Shown one piece after another: positions 12,113 to 20,490 of a DNA stretch of 64,000 nt (the stretch's first letter is position 1; every line of letters starts with the position of its first letter). The notes beneath the pieces are model-generated. The model made no database searches, was not told the origin of the DNA, and saw only the letters and a list, made by a program, of their open reading frames with translations. The position numbers and the translations under genes were made by a program. Source of the DNA: Nocardiopsis sp. FIRDI 009 (GTDB lineage Bacteria > Actinomycetota > Actinomycetes > Streptosporangiales > Streptosporangiaceae); NCBI RefSeq assembly GCF_003386285.1, contig NZ_QPNC01000008.1:310001-374000 (forward strand), written 5' to 3'.

Positions 12113-14130
12113 TTGGGGATCTCCTTCCGCGCGCCCGGCCTCGCTCTGAAACCGGAACGCTGGAGAACGAGACTAGAACCTGATCTAGCTACAGACCAGA
12201 CGATTGCCCCAACTGTAACTAACCCCCCGGTAACTTCCAACCCCGTTCCGCGACCTTTATCTGCCTTCACGTGCTGATCGTTCACCCGGAAAAGGGACAT
12301 CCCCGGGCCTTCGACCACGGCCGAAACCCCGGGGGCACGCAACAAGAACTCGTTATCAATCGGCGCGGAGACCATCACGTACCGCACGCCGAGCCCGCCG
12401 AGGAGCCCGGCCAAGTCCTCCGGATCGCCGGTGTCGGGCAGCCCCGTGGCCGGATCCGTCTCCAGAGCCCGGGCGACCTCGCGGGCGCGGGCGTCCTCCC
12501 CCGCCACCACGACCGTCCCGCCGTCCGGGACGCCGACCCGCAGGTCGTCGTTCCACAGGGTGCGCCGGTCGAAGAGCTTGGTCGCCGGGTCGAGCACGAC
12601 CACCGGTTCCCCCGACCAGTCCAGCCCCCGGTAGGCGCTCCAGGGCAGGACGAGGACGGCTCCGGGGCGGTCGTCGGCGGCCACCGCGTCCCGGGCCCGG
12701 AGCCACTCCCGGGGGTAGTCCACGGGGACCAGCCGGCCCCCCGCACCCCACACCAGCCCCGGCAGCACCATGAGTGGCAGAAACACCGCGAATACCGTCA
12801 CCCCCAGCCACCACGCGGACCGGCCCCGCACCCCGGCGGAACCGCGCGACGCGGTGTCACCACCCGCCTCGAAGCGCCCCGGACGACCGCCCCGGGCCAC
12901 CCACCGGACGGCGGCCCCGAAGCCCAGGGCCTGGACCAGCGCGAGGGGGGCGACGTAGAGCTGACCGTCCCGCAGCGGCCCGAAACCGGGCCAGAGCCCG
13001 ACCAGCCAGGCCAGGACGGCCCGCCCCGGCTCCGTGGTCCCCAGCAGCGCGATCCCGAAGCCCGCCCCGGCCGCCACCGACAGCCCGAACCCGAACCCCG
13101 GCCGGTCCCGCCGCAGCCACCACACCCACCCGGCGAGCGCCACCAGGCACAACGCCAGCCGCAAGGTCGCCGTCACCGGCTCTCCGTAACCCGCCGGAAC
13201 GGCTCCGGAGTTCCACACACCGCCCAGGAGGAACAGGGAACCCACCGCGCCGAACGGGGTGTCCGGGCGCGCGGCGAAGGCCGCCACCCCCGCCGGGTCG
13301 GTCCCCGCCCCGCTGGCCAGGGACGGCAGCAGCCACGGCAGCGACACCAGGAGCAGGGCGAGCAGTAGGAGACCGGTCACGGCGACGCGCCCCCGCGGCC
13401 CCCCGGCGACCCACGACGGCACGGACTTCCCCGAACGCCCGTCCGCCACGGGCGGGTCCGACGTCTCCGGCGGCTCCCCGCCCTCACCGGCCTCGGGCGC
13501 CCCCGCCCTCGGCGACCGCGGGGAGCCGCCCCCGGCTCCGGCCGCGCGGGCGCGCGGGAACAGCGCCACGGGACCGGCGGTGAGCGCGGTCAGCACCACG
13601 GAGGAGAAGCCGCCCACGGCGGCGGGGATCAGGGCGCGCAGGAGTCCCGCGAACCCCGCGACCCCTCCGGTCGAACCCAGCCGAACCACGGCGCCCACCA
13701 CCCACGGCAGCCCCGCGTATCCCAGGAGCATCGCCCACTGGCCGAGCAGGAGCCGTTCGGCGACGAACGGGTTCCACACGTAGGCGACACCGGCCGCCGC
13801 CGACGCCGCGTGCCCGGCCCCGCCGACCGGGCGCGACAGCAGCCGGGCCGCGCCCGCGCCGCCCACGGTGAACACGCACAGCAGCGCCGCCGCCTGCACC
13901 ACGTCCCCGGGGACGAGCGCGGACAGTGCCGCCACCACGGCGTCGCTGGGGATCGCGCGGGGGAAGCCGTCGGCTCCGCGCAGGACCGTCGTCAGGGACG
14001 GCTCCGGAACGAACACCATGTCGTACCGGAGCACGTAGCCGCGTCCCAGCGCCGGCCCCAGGGCCAGGACACCGGCGAGGAGGCCCACCGCCCACGGCAG
14101 CATCCGGTCGGGCCGTCGCACCGGCCTCAC
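12109..14130 (-). CDS. Polytopic membrane protein, GT-C-like, function unknown
   Basis: 673-aa integral membrane protein with roughly a dozen predicted spans and a C-terminal soluble part ending in VMVSAPIDNEFLLRAPGVSA. The first loop, GYVLRYDMVFVPEPSLT, and the layout (spans, then an extracytoplasmic tail) resemble GT-C glycosyltransferases or O-antigen-type membrane enzymes of actinobacteria. I cannot point to a proven catalytic pair. GTG at 14130 overlaps the SGNH gene's stop (GTGA) with GGGGGA just upstream. The end overlaps the DUF2613 gene. Tight coupling suggests a shared role in envelope glycan assembly. Confidence 0.72.
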   Translation of the reverse strand: MRPVRRPDRMLPWAVGLLAGVLALGPALGRGYVLRYDMVFVPEPSLTTVLRGADGFPRAIPSDAVVAALSALVPGDVVQAAALLCVFTVGGAGAARLLSRPVGGAGHAASAAAGVAYVWNPFVAERLLLGQWAMLLGYAGLPWVVGAVVRLGSTGGVAGFAGLLRALIPAAVGGFSSVVLTALTAGPVALFPRARAAGAGGGSPRSPRAGAPEAGEGGEPPETSDPPVADGRSGKSVPSWVAGGPRGRVAVTGLLLLALLLVSLPWLLPSLASGAGTDPAGVAAFAARPDTPFGAVGSLFLLGGVWNSGAVPAGYGEPVTATLRLALCLVALAGWVWWLRRDRPGFGFGLSVAAGAGFGIALLGTTEPGRAVLAWLVGLWPGFGPLRDGQLYVAPLALVQALGFGAAVRWVARGGRPGRFEAGGDTASRGSAGVRGRSAWWLGVTVFAVFLPLMVLPGLVWGAGGRLVPVDYPREWLRARDAVAADDRPGAVLVLPWSAYRGLDWSGEPVVVLDPATKLFDRRTLWNDDLRVGVPDGGTVVVAGEDARAREVARALETDPATGLPDTGDPEDLAGLLGGLGVRYVMVSAPIDNEFLLRAPGVSAVVEGPGMSLFRVNDQHVKADKGRGTGLEVTGGLVTVGAIVWSVARSGSSLVLQRSGFRARPGARKEIPK

Positions 14131-15968
14131 CCGTCCCCCAGGAGGACCGGCGCTGAGTACCCGCCCTCCACGTAGTCGCGGTGGGCGCGGACCACGGCCT
14201 CGTACGGACCGCTCACCGTCGCCGTCCAGCGGGGCTCCGGCCCCGTCGGGCCCTGGGAGTGCCATCCCTCGCCGTCGTCCGGCCCCCTGTCGTCGACCGG
14301 CGCGCACTCCGTGCCCCGGGGTGGGGGCGGCGTGGTCGGCCCCGGCGTCGGACGGGGGGACGGCTGGGGGGAGGGCGCGGGGGTGGGTGTGGCGTCCGGT
14401 TCGGGGTCCGGTCCCCCCGGCGGCGGATCGTCGTCCGGCGAGCGCCGGGGCTCGTCCTCCCCGTGGCCGGGGTCGGTGGACGGCTCCCCGTCACGCGCGT
14501 CCGCGGGCGCCCGGGAGTCGTCACTCGGCGAGCACGCCAGCGCGCGCAGCCACACCTCGTAGTGGGTGGCCTCCCCGACCGCCTCCCACACCACCGTCGC
14601 GCCGTCGTCGACGACGCGCACGCCGGCGGGCGCCGGCGGCGGTTCGGGGTTCCACACCAGGCTCAGCGGCTCGGAGCGCTCACCCTCGTCCCGGCCCTTG
14701 TACTGGCGCACGACGAACTCGTACCGGGCCCCGCTCAGCAGAGCCCCGACCAGTACCGACCGGCGATCGCCGTCCGCCGACACCTCGGCCGGCAGCACCA
14801 CCGCCTCGTCGGGGTCCGGCCCCAGTCTGCGTTGGACCACCCGGTAGTCGGTCGCTCCGGGCACAGCGTCCCAGCTCAGGACCAGTCCGTCCGCCGACTC
14901 CTCGACGGCGGGCTCGGGGGCGGTGCGCGGCCCGGTGGCGACGGTCGGCAGGGGGCGCGGGAAGCCCCGGCCCACCCCGAGCGGTTCGGCGAGCGCGTCG
15001 GCGAAGGCCGCGGCGATCCGCAGCTCGCCGCGGGCGTTGGGGTGCACCTCGTCCCAGCTGTCACGGGAGGGCACGTAGTCGGCGGCGACCCGGGCCACGA
15101 CCACGGGGGAGGTCTGTGAGGTCAGCCGCTGGGCGAGGTCGACCACGCCCATGTTGAACCGGCGGATCTCCGCGTTGATCCGCGCGTCGTCGCCGGTGCC
15201 CTCGACCGCGGGGAGCTCCCCGATGACGAACCGCACCCCCGAGAGCGCCACACGGACGGTCGAGACCGTCTCGCCGACGCCCGCCAGGGCGTGGTCGGCC
15301 CCACCCCCGGCCAGGATGTCCTCCACACCGGCCAGGAGCAGCAGGTACTGGGGTTCGTGTTCGGCCGCCACACGGGCGACGTCGTCGGCGAGGTCGCGGG
15401 CGGTGGTCCCCCAGCGGGCCGCGTGGTCGGTGTCGAAGTCGGGGTCGGCGTAGGCGTGGTCGGACCCGCCCTCCGTGAGCCCGTACACGCCGTCGTAGGG
15501 GCCGACGAAGTCCGCGTCGACACCGGACTCGCCCAGATGGCGCCACAGGCGGTAGCGCCACGTGTAGTCGCCGCTGCTGCCCTGGGTCAGGGAGTCGCCC
15601 ACCACCATGATCCGGAGTCGGCCGTCCGGTGGGCCGGGGACGTCCACGGTCCCCTCCCGGCCGCCCTGGACGGCGCCGGCCCCTCCGGAACCGGTCTGGA
15701 CGAGCAGGAGGGTGACCGCCATCGCGGAGAGCATGACGCCGAGCAGGCCGAGGGGACCGGGTTCGAAGCGCGCGGGGGCGGTACGCCGCCGCGCGGAGAG
15801 GAAACGGTCGAAACGGTACAGGGCGGCGACGGCGTGGTCGGCCAGGGCCCGCCACCGTTCCGCGGCGCCGTTCCGGGGCGGGTGGGGGTCGGCGTCGTCG
15901 GCCGCGGCGGCGTCGGCGCCGCGGCCGGTCTCGGCGGCGTCCTTCTCGGGCTCGTCTGGGTCCTGCAC
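14127..15968 (-). CDS. Membrane-anchored SGNH hydrolase-like protein with FN3 domains
   Basis: About 613 aa. One transmembrane helix (LLGVMLSAMAVTLLLVQTG, about residues 75-95) anchors an extracytoplasmic GDSL/SGNH domain. The nucleophile block is VVGDSLTQGSSGDY, and the catalytic Asp-x-x-His block is DEVHPNARGE. The usual block III Gly-x-Asn-Asp reads LAGVEDIL, so oxyanion-hole chemistry may differ. Two fibronectin type III domains follow; the second is split by a Pro/Asp/Thr-rich insert of about 70 aa flanked by cysteines. GTG at 15968 has GGGG just upstream; a GTG at 15998 is an alternative start. It is first in the overlapping cluster and may act as an esterase or acyl-transfer enzyme on the glycan (inference). 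Confidence 0.75.
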   Translation of the reverse strand: MQDPDEPEKDAAETGRGADAAAADDADPHPPRNGAAERWRALADHAVAALYRFDRFLSARRRTAPARFEPGPLGLLGVMLSAMAVTLLLVQTGSGGAGAVQGGREGTVDVPGPPDGRLRIMVVGDSLTQGSSGDYTWRYRLWRHLGESGVDADFVGPYDGVYGLTEGGSDHAYADPDFDTDHAARWGTTARDLADDVARVAAEHEPQYLLLLAGVEDILAGGGADHALAGVGETVSTVRVALSGVRFVIGELPAVEGTGDDARINAEIRRFNMGVVDLAQRLTSQTSPVVVARVAADYVPSRDSWDEVHPNARGELRIAAAFADALAEPLGVGRGFPRPLPTVATGPRTAPEPAVEESADGLVLSWDAVPGATDYRVVQRRLGPDPDEAVVLPAEVSADGDRRSVLVGALLSGARYEFVVRQYKGRDEGERSEPLSLVWNPEPPPAPAGVRVVDDGATVVWEAVGEATHYEVWLRALACSPSDDSRAPADARDGEPSTDPGHGEDEPRRSPDDDPPPGGPDPEPDATPTPAPSPQPSPRPTPGPTTPPPPRGTECAPVDDRGPDDGEGWHSQGPTGPEPRWTATVSGPYEAVVRAHRDYVEGGYSAPVLLGDG

Positions 15969-16145
15969 CGTGCCCCATTCTTCGGCGTGGCGTCGCACGG
16001 GCGGCCCAGAAACCGGTTCTCACCCGTCACGGACGGTTCCCCCGTTCACGGCCGATCACACGAGGACAGGGGCTAATGACAGGGTAGTACGCCGAGCCCG
16101 ACCGGCGTCCTCCGGCCGGTGCGCGGCGACGAGCAGAGTAGAACT

Positions 16146-16154
16146 TGTTATACA
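16146..16154 (+). promoter_or_regulatory. Candidate extended -10 promoter of the DMT-like transporter
   Basis: TG-n-TATACA lies in a locally AT-rich patch about 45 bases before the GTG at 16199. No clear -35 hexamer is visible, as allowed for extended -10 promoters. It is suggestive only. Confidence 0.35.
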
Positions 16155-16198
16155 TTGCAGACCGGTCCGCACCCCCGTCCCGACCGAAGGGATCCACC

Positions 16199-17104
16199 GT
16201 GATCGGACTCCTGGTCGCGCTGACCTCCGCCGCGGTCTACACCGTCGGCCTCACCGTCGAACAGCGCGCCCTGCACGGGTCGGAGTCGATCTCCGTCCAC
16301 CGGCCGCTCCACCTGGCCCGGGTCCTGCTGGGCAATCCGCGCTGGGTGTTCGGCTGCGCGTTCGCCGCTCTGGGCAGCGTCGGCCTCATCGTCTCCCTGG
16401 GCCTGGCTCCGGTGTCGGTCGCCCAGCCCGCCTTCGCCGCGGGTGTGGCGGCCACGCTCCTGGTCGCGACCCTGCTCATGGGCGAACGCGTCACCCGGGG
16501 CGAGTACGTGGCGCTCGGCCTCATGCCGATCGCCCTCGGGCTGCTCACGCTCTCCACCGCCGACGGCGGCGAGACGGGGACCTCCGCGCACGCACCGGCC
16601 CTGGTCGCCGTCAGCCTGGTGACGGTGGTCGCCTGCGTGGCGGTGATGGGCGCCGCCGGGCGCGGGGGCCGGTACGTGTCGGCCGCCGCGATGGGCGCGG
16701 CGGCGGGGCTGGCCCAGGGCAGCGCCGGACTCCAGGGCAAGGGGTTGGGCGGACTGCTGGCGGAACACGGGGCGGCGGCGGCCGTCCTGCCCGCGCTGAC
16801 CTCTCCCTACCCGTACCTGTACGCACTGGGCTGGGCCGTGGGGATCGTGCTGTTCCAGACCTCGTTGCAGCGTTCGCGCGCCTCGATCACCGCTCCGGTG
16901 GCGAACGTGGTGGGCAACGTGTTCATGGTCGTGGCCGGGACCGTCCTGTTCGGCGAGAGCCTGCCCGAGGATCCGGTCCTGTTCGCCCTGCGCGTCGGCG
17001 GGTTCGCGCTGACCCTGGTCGTGGTGGTGCTGGTGCGCGGGAACGTGGCCAGCGCCGAGGCCGACACCAGCCGCCGCCGTGCCGCCACCGCCGCCGGGCG
17101 CTGA
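16199..17104 (+). CDS. DMT-superfamily transporter-like membrane protein
   Basis: 301-aa protein with about ten predicted helices arranged as two five-helix halves, typical of EamA-type drug/metabolite transporters. Examples are VIGLLVALTSAAVYTVGLTV at the start, SVAQPAFAAGVAATLLVATLLMGERV in the first half, and SITAPVANVVGNVFMVVAGTVLFGE in the second. GTG at 16199 is preceded by GAAGGGA, and an upstream in-frame ATG at 16145 lies in the presumed promoter. Substrate is unknown. It stands alone and is divergent from the SGNH gene. Confidence 0.78.
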   Translation: MIGLLVALTSAAVYTVGLTVEQRALHGSESISVHRPLHLARVLLGNPRWVFGCAFAALGSVGLIVSLGLAPVSVAQPAFAAGVAATLLVATLLMGERVTRGEYVALGLMPIALGLLTLSTADGGETGTSAHAPALVAVSLVTVVACVAVMGAAGRGGRYVSAAAMGAAAGLAQGSAGLQGKGLGGLLAEHGAAAAVLPALTSPYPYLYALGWAVGIVLFQTSLQRSRASITAPVANVVGNVFMVVAGTVLFGESLPEDPVLFALRVGGFALTLVVVVLVRGNVASAEADTSRRRAATAAGR

Positions 17105-17122
17105 GCCCGAACCGGGGCGGGC

Positions 17123-17152
17123 GCCGAGCCGCGCGGGGCCGAGCCGCGCGGG
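17123..17152. repeat. Tandem 15-bp repeat
   Basis: GCCGAGCCGCGCGGG occurs twice without a spacer (17123-17137, 17138-17152) just after the transporter stop. It is bounded by GGGCGCC and GGCGCCC, which can pair as a stem, so the block may act as a transcription terminator for the upstream gene. The rest of the 250-bp gap shows nothing else. Confidence 0.6.
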
Positions 17153-17352
17153 CGCCCGTCAGAGGGGGAACCGCGCCTAAGGCGGCGTTCGGGGGCGGTG
17201 ACAGGGACGGCGACCCCTCCGCACGCGCGGCCCCGGGCGAGGGGCGGGCGAGAGCCCCGGACCGTCGGTCGACCGAACACCGGCCGAAGCGGAACCCGGG
17301 CCCGGGACGACCACCGCCCGGGCCGCGCCCCCGCGCGGCCCGGGGTCCGGGG

Positions 17353-17868
17353 TCAGGCCGCGACGGCCACGGCCTCGCGCAGGCCGGGGGCGGCGACGTC
17401 GGCCCACGCGCGCACCACGTCGCCGGGCCGGTCGGTCTCGTCCGTGGACAGGACCAGGCCGGGCTCGGCCACCCAGGCTCCCAGGTCGGCGAGGAGGATG
17501 CGCAGGTCCTCCTCGATGCCGCGGCTGTTGCGCAGGTCCTCCACGACCGCCAGCGGCACCGCGACGGTGTGGCCCAGACCCAGCTCGGGCAGCCGGTCCA
17601 GGAAGACCTTGAGCAGGCCGGTGTAGGTGCCGTGCACCTGCGGGGAGGCGACGAGCAGCACGTCGCTCTCACCCACCCGCTCCAGGGCGGCGTCGACCGA
17701 CGGCGCGGACTCGGTGAGCAGGTCGGGCCCGATCTCCGCCAGGTCGACGACGGAGGGCTGGGCGTCGACACCCACACGGGCGGCGATCTCGGCCGCCGCG
17801 TCCAGGGCGGCGGCGCGGACGGAGGAACGGGTCTGCGGGGAGGCGACGAGCACGGTGAAGCGGGTCAT
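17353..17868 (-). CDS. NAD(P)H-dependent FMN reductase
   Basis: 171-aa flavodoxin-fold protein of the NADPH-dependent FMN reductase family. The phosphate-binding loop near the start is VLVASPQTRSSVRAAALDAA, and the flavin-stacking motif is VASPQVHGTYTGLLKVFLDRLP (usually SPxYxGSxxG...LKxxLD). Such enzymes supply FMNH2 to sulfonate monooxygenases (SsuE/MsuE type) or act in oxidative stress. ATG at 17868 has CAGGAG eight bases upstream. About 280 bp upstream, in the same direction, lies a short leader ORF of the cysteine-responsive type, which supports a link to sulfur supply. No monooxygenase gene is adjacent. Confidence 0.85.
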   Translation of the reverse strand: MTRFTVLVASPQTRSSVRAAALDAAAEIAARVGVDAQPSVVDLAEIGPDLLTESAPSVDAALERVGESDVLLVASPQVHGTYTGLLKVFLDRLPELGLGHTVAVPLAVVEDLRNSRGIEEDLRILLADLGAWVAEPGLVLSTDETDRPGDVVRAWADVAAPGLREAVAVAA

Positions 17869-18147
17869 GCGGAACTCCTGGGTTCGGTCAGAGCCAGCCG
17901 GGATCGACCGGAGGAAGCGTCAGAGGCGGTGTTCTTGGGCGACACCGGAGGAGACGTCGTTCCCCTGCCGGCACCGGGCGCGGACGCCGTCGTCCGGGGC
18001 TCGGTGTGCGGACCTGGCAGGGGTGCTCGTCGGGCCGGGGAGCGGCCCGGAACCCAGTGGCTGGGAGAGCTGAGTGTCCGGTGTCTGCGAGGGCACGGAG
18101 GGCACGGGGTACACCCGTGGCGCGGGGCGCGCGGGCCCCGCAAGGCG

Positions 18148-18225
18148 CTAGCTACGACAGAGCGCGCTCGCCTGCTGTCGGAGATCGACGTGCAGGCGCT
18201 GGACAAGCAGCTCACCGGCGGACAT
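18148..18225 (-). CDS. Putative cysteine-responsive leader peptide
   Basis: A 25-codon ORF starting ATG at 18225 and reading MSAGELLVQRL then HVDLRQQASALCRS. The ending fits the actinobacterial leader-peptide pattern HVDL-R-x2-SALC-R found ahead of sulfur and cysteine genes. There, slow translation of the cysteine codon is thought to set transcription of the downstream gene. Here the downstream gene is an FMN reductase, compatible with sulfonate use. A GGGGG stretch lies directly before the ATG; an in-frame TTG 12 codons upstream could extend the peptide. About 280 bases separate it from the reductase and include a CACGGGTGTACCCCGTG hairpin. The remainder of the 17869-18481 gap shows no other gene. 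Confidence 0.62.
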   Translation of the reverse strand: MSAGELLVQRLHVDLRQQASALCRS

Positions 18226-18481
18226 GCCCCCATGATGCGGCTCACCGACCGCTATCGTCAATGCGTGTCGCCCCTCCGGTCACGGCCGGACCACCCCGGA
18301 GGCGGACGTCCACTTCGTGGACAGACCGTCCCACGAGGCAGGATTTCCCAGCTCCGCAGGGGGTTCCGACGCTCGAACGCGGGACCCCACCCCGACGCCC
18401 GAGCCCGCGGGGGCGCCGGTGTAATTTGCGACACACAGGACGCACCCCATCCTTCCCCGAGACCCAGAGAGAGCCCGAGAC

Positions 18482-19630
18482 ATGGTGCACACTCCCGTCA
18501 CGCTCACCCACGCCCGGGTCGTCACGCCCGACGGCGTCCACGACGGCTGGCTGCGGGTCGAGGACGGCCGCGTCGCCGGACTCGGCACCGGCGCGCCGCC
18601 CCCCGGCCCGACCCACGACGTCGGCGGGGGCTGGGTGGCCCCGGGCCTGGTCGACACCCACATCCACGGCGGGGCCGGGCACGCCTTCCCCGACGCCGAT
18701 CCGAAGGGGGCGGCCGAGATCGTCGCGTTCAACCGGGCGCGCGGCGTGACGTCGCTGGTGGGCGGGTTGGTCGCGGCCTCGCCGGAGGACACCGTCCGCC
18801 AGGTGGCGGCACTGGCCGAGCTGTGCGACGAGGGCGAGCTGGCGGGGATCTACCTGGAGGGGCCGTTCATCGCCCGCTCCAAGTGCGGGGCGCACGACCC
18901 CGAACTGCTGCGCGACCCGGACACCGCCGAGTTCGAGCGCTGGCTCCGGGCCGGACGGGGCCACGTCCGCATGATCACGGTCGCCCCCGAACTGCCGGGC
19001 GCGCTGGACCTGATCCGCGCCGCCGCGTCCTGCGGGGTGGTGGCCGCCGTGGGGCACACCGAGGCCTCCTACGAGCAGACCCTCGCCGCCTTCGACGCGG
19101 GCGCCACCGTCGCCACCCACCTGTACAACGCGATGCGCCCGCTGAACCACCGCGACCCGGGGCCGATCGCCGCGGCCCTGCGCGACGAGCGGGTGACGGT
19201 CGAACTCATCACGGACAACGTGCACGTCCATCCGGGCGCGGCCCGGCTGGTGTTCGCCGCGGCCGGCGCCGACCGGGTGTCGCTGGTGACCGACGCGATG
19301 TCGGCGACCGGTCTGGGCGACGGCGAGTACACCCTGGGCGAGTTGCGGGTCCGGGTCAGCGGGGGCGAGGCCCGGCTGGTGGAGACCGGCGCGATCGCCT
19401 CCAGCACGATCGTGCTCCCCCAGGCGGTGCGCAACACGGTGTCCGACGTCGGGGTGGGTGTGCCCGAGGCGGTGCGGTCGGCCTCCTCGGTGCCGGCCAC
19501 GGCGCTGGGGTTGGCGGACGCGGGCCGGATCACCGTCGGGGCCCTCGCCGACCTCGTGCTCCTGTCCGAGAACCTCTCCGTGGAGCGGGTCATGTACCAG
19601 GGCGAGTGGATGACCGGCGGCGTGTCGTAG
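18482..19630 (+). CDS. nagA: N-acetylglucosamine-6-phosphate deacetylase NagA
   Basis: 382-aa amidohydrolase that removes the acetyl group from GlcNAc-6-phosphate to give glucosamine-6-phosphate, feeding amino-sugar catabolism or cell-wall recycling. Visible landmarks are the metal motif DTHIHGGAGHAF, the catalytic-domain YLEGPFI, the metal His in VAAVGHTEASYEQ, HLYNAMRPLNHRDPG, and the catalytic Asp in VSLVTDAMSATG. It starts at ATG 18482 after GAGAGAGCC. It lies about 20 kb from the PTS/SIS amino-sugar locus whose product it would use, and no DasR-like operator is visible upstream. Confidence 0.94.
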   Translation: MVHTPVTLTHARVVTPDGVHDGWLRVEDGRVAGLGTGAPPPGPTHDVGGGWVAPGLVDTHIHGGAGHAFPDADPKGAAEIVAFNRARGVTSLVGGLVAASPEDTVRQVAALAELCDEGELAGIYLEGPFIARSKCGAHDPELLRDPDTAEFERWLRAGRGHVRMITVAPELPGALDLIRAAASCGVVAAVGHTEASYEQTLAAFDAGATVATHLYNAMRPLNHRDPGPIAAALRDERVTVELITDNVHVHPGAARLVFAAAGADRVSLVTDAMSATGLGDGEYTLGELRVRVSGGEARLVETGAIASSTIVLPQAVRNTVSDVGVGVPEAVRSASSVPATALGLADAGRITVGALADLVLLSENLSVERVMYQGEWMTGGVS

Positions 19631-19713
19631 GCACGTTACGTACCAAAAACTTTACTCTGCGTGACAATGGGTCGGGGCATCGAGGAGCAGCGCTCGACAC
19701 GAAAGGATCCGCC

Positions 19714-20022
19714 ATGGCCCAGTCAAGACGGGCACACGACCGCGAAGCGTCCCACGTGCCCGCCGAGGAACGCGAGCACCTGGAGAAACTCGCCGCCGAG
19801 CTGTCGCGCTACGACGTCACCACCGACGTGGCCGACGACCCCTCGCCCCGGCTGAGGGTCGGCAACCCCGCCTCAGCCCACGCGGTGGAGGACGTGGTCT
19901 GCGAGCGCCGGGAACACGGGCACGCGTTCCTGGCGTCGTTCGGGGTGTACCTGGGCAGCAGCGGGAGTCTGGGCGTCACGGCGCACAAGGTCGCCTGGCT
20001 GGTGGGGGCCACCGAGGCCTGA
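19714..20022 (+). CDS. Hypothetical protein, 102 aa
   Basis: Small soluble acidic protein starting at ATG 19714 with AAAGGA seven bases upstream. It has a helical N-terminal half (PAEEREHLEKLAAELSRYDV) and a C-terminal part ending AHKVAWLVGATEA. No domain is recognised. Codon use is normal for the region, and a strong hairpin lies immediately after the stop, supporting a real single-gene unit. Confidence 0.65.
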   Translation: MAQSRRAHDREASHVPAEEREHLEKLAAELSRYDVTTDVADDPSPRLRVGNPASAHAVEDVVCERREHGHAFLASFGVYLGSSGSLGVTAHKVAWLVGATEA

Positions 20023-20029
20023 ACCACCG

Positions 20030-20073
20030 GACGGACGGGGGGCGGTACCGGCCGGTACCGCCCCCCGTCCGTC
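20030..20073. terminator. Perfect 22-bp palindrome, bidirectional terminator
   Basis: Two 22-base arms (20030-20051 and 20052-20073) are exact reverse complements with no spacer. They sit between two convergent genes, 8 bases after one stop and about 25 before the other. It lacks a U-run, as is usual for high-GC actinobacterial terminators. Confidence 0.75.
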
Positions 20074-20097
20074 TCCCCGCGGTGCGCTGAGGAACCC

Positions 20098-20298
20098 TCA
20101 CGTGGTCAGGGACCGCCCCCGGGGCGCCTGTGCTCCGCAGCGGGAACAGGTGTCCCCCTCCCAGTCGTGCCGGGGCGCCCAACCGAGCATCTGCCCGCAC
20201 GCCCAGGTACCGCCGCACTTACGGCACACGTTGCCGTTCCAGTCGTGGGGGCCTCCCTCGGGGCACACACCCTGGTCAGCGGTGGGGGTGGTCGTCAT
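20098..20298 (-). CDS. Small duplicated zinc-ribbon-like protein
   Basis: 66-aa protein made of two copies of a metal-binding module: HDWNGNVCRKCGG and HDWEGDTCSRCGA, each giving His-Asp-Trp-x-Gly-x2-Cys-x2-Cys-Gly, plus two further cysteines (GVCPEGG, WACGQM). This should bind one or two zinc ions. ATG at 20298 is preceded by GAGGAGGAG, a very strong ribosome site, so translation is likely. Function is unknown; DNA, RNA or protein binding are all possible. It converges with the 102-aa gene. Confidence 0.68.
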   Translation of the reverse strand: MTTTPTADQGVCPEGGPHDWNGNVCRKCGGTWACGQMLGWAPRHDWEGDTCSRCGAQAPRGRSLTT

Positions 20299-20490
20299 CG
20301 CTCCTCCTCGGGGTGGGTTATCAGTCTGCTTCCGGGGACGGAACGCTGTCCAGTCTCATCCGGATCGGACATCACCACCGCGACGACCGGTGCGCCGACA
20401 GGCGAGGATCGCCCCGAGGAGATCTCCACGACACCGGACCAGTCGCCACCGGCCTCCGGCGAAGGCCCGACCCGCGTCCATCCCGCCCGC

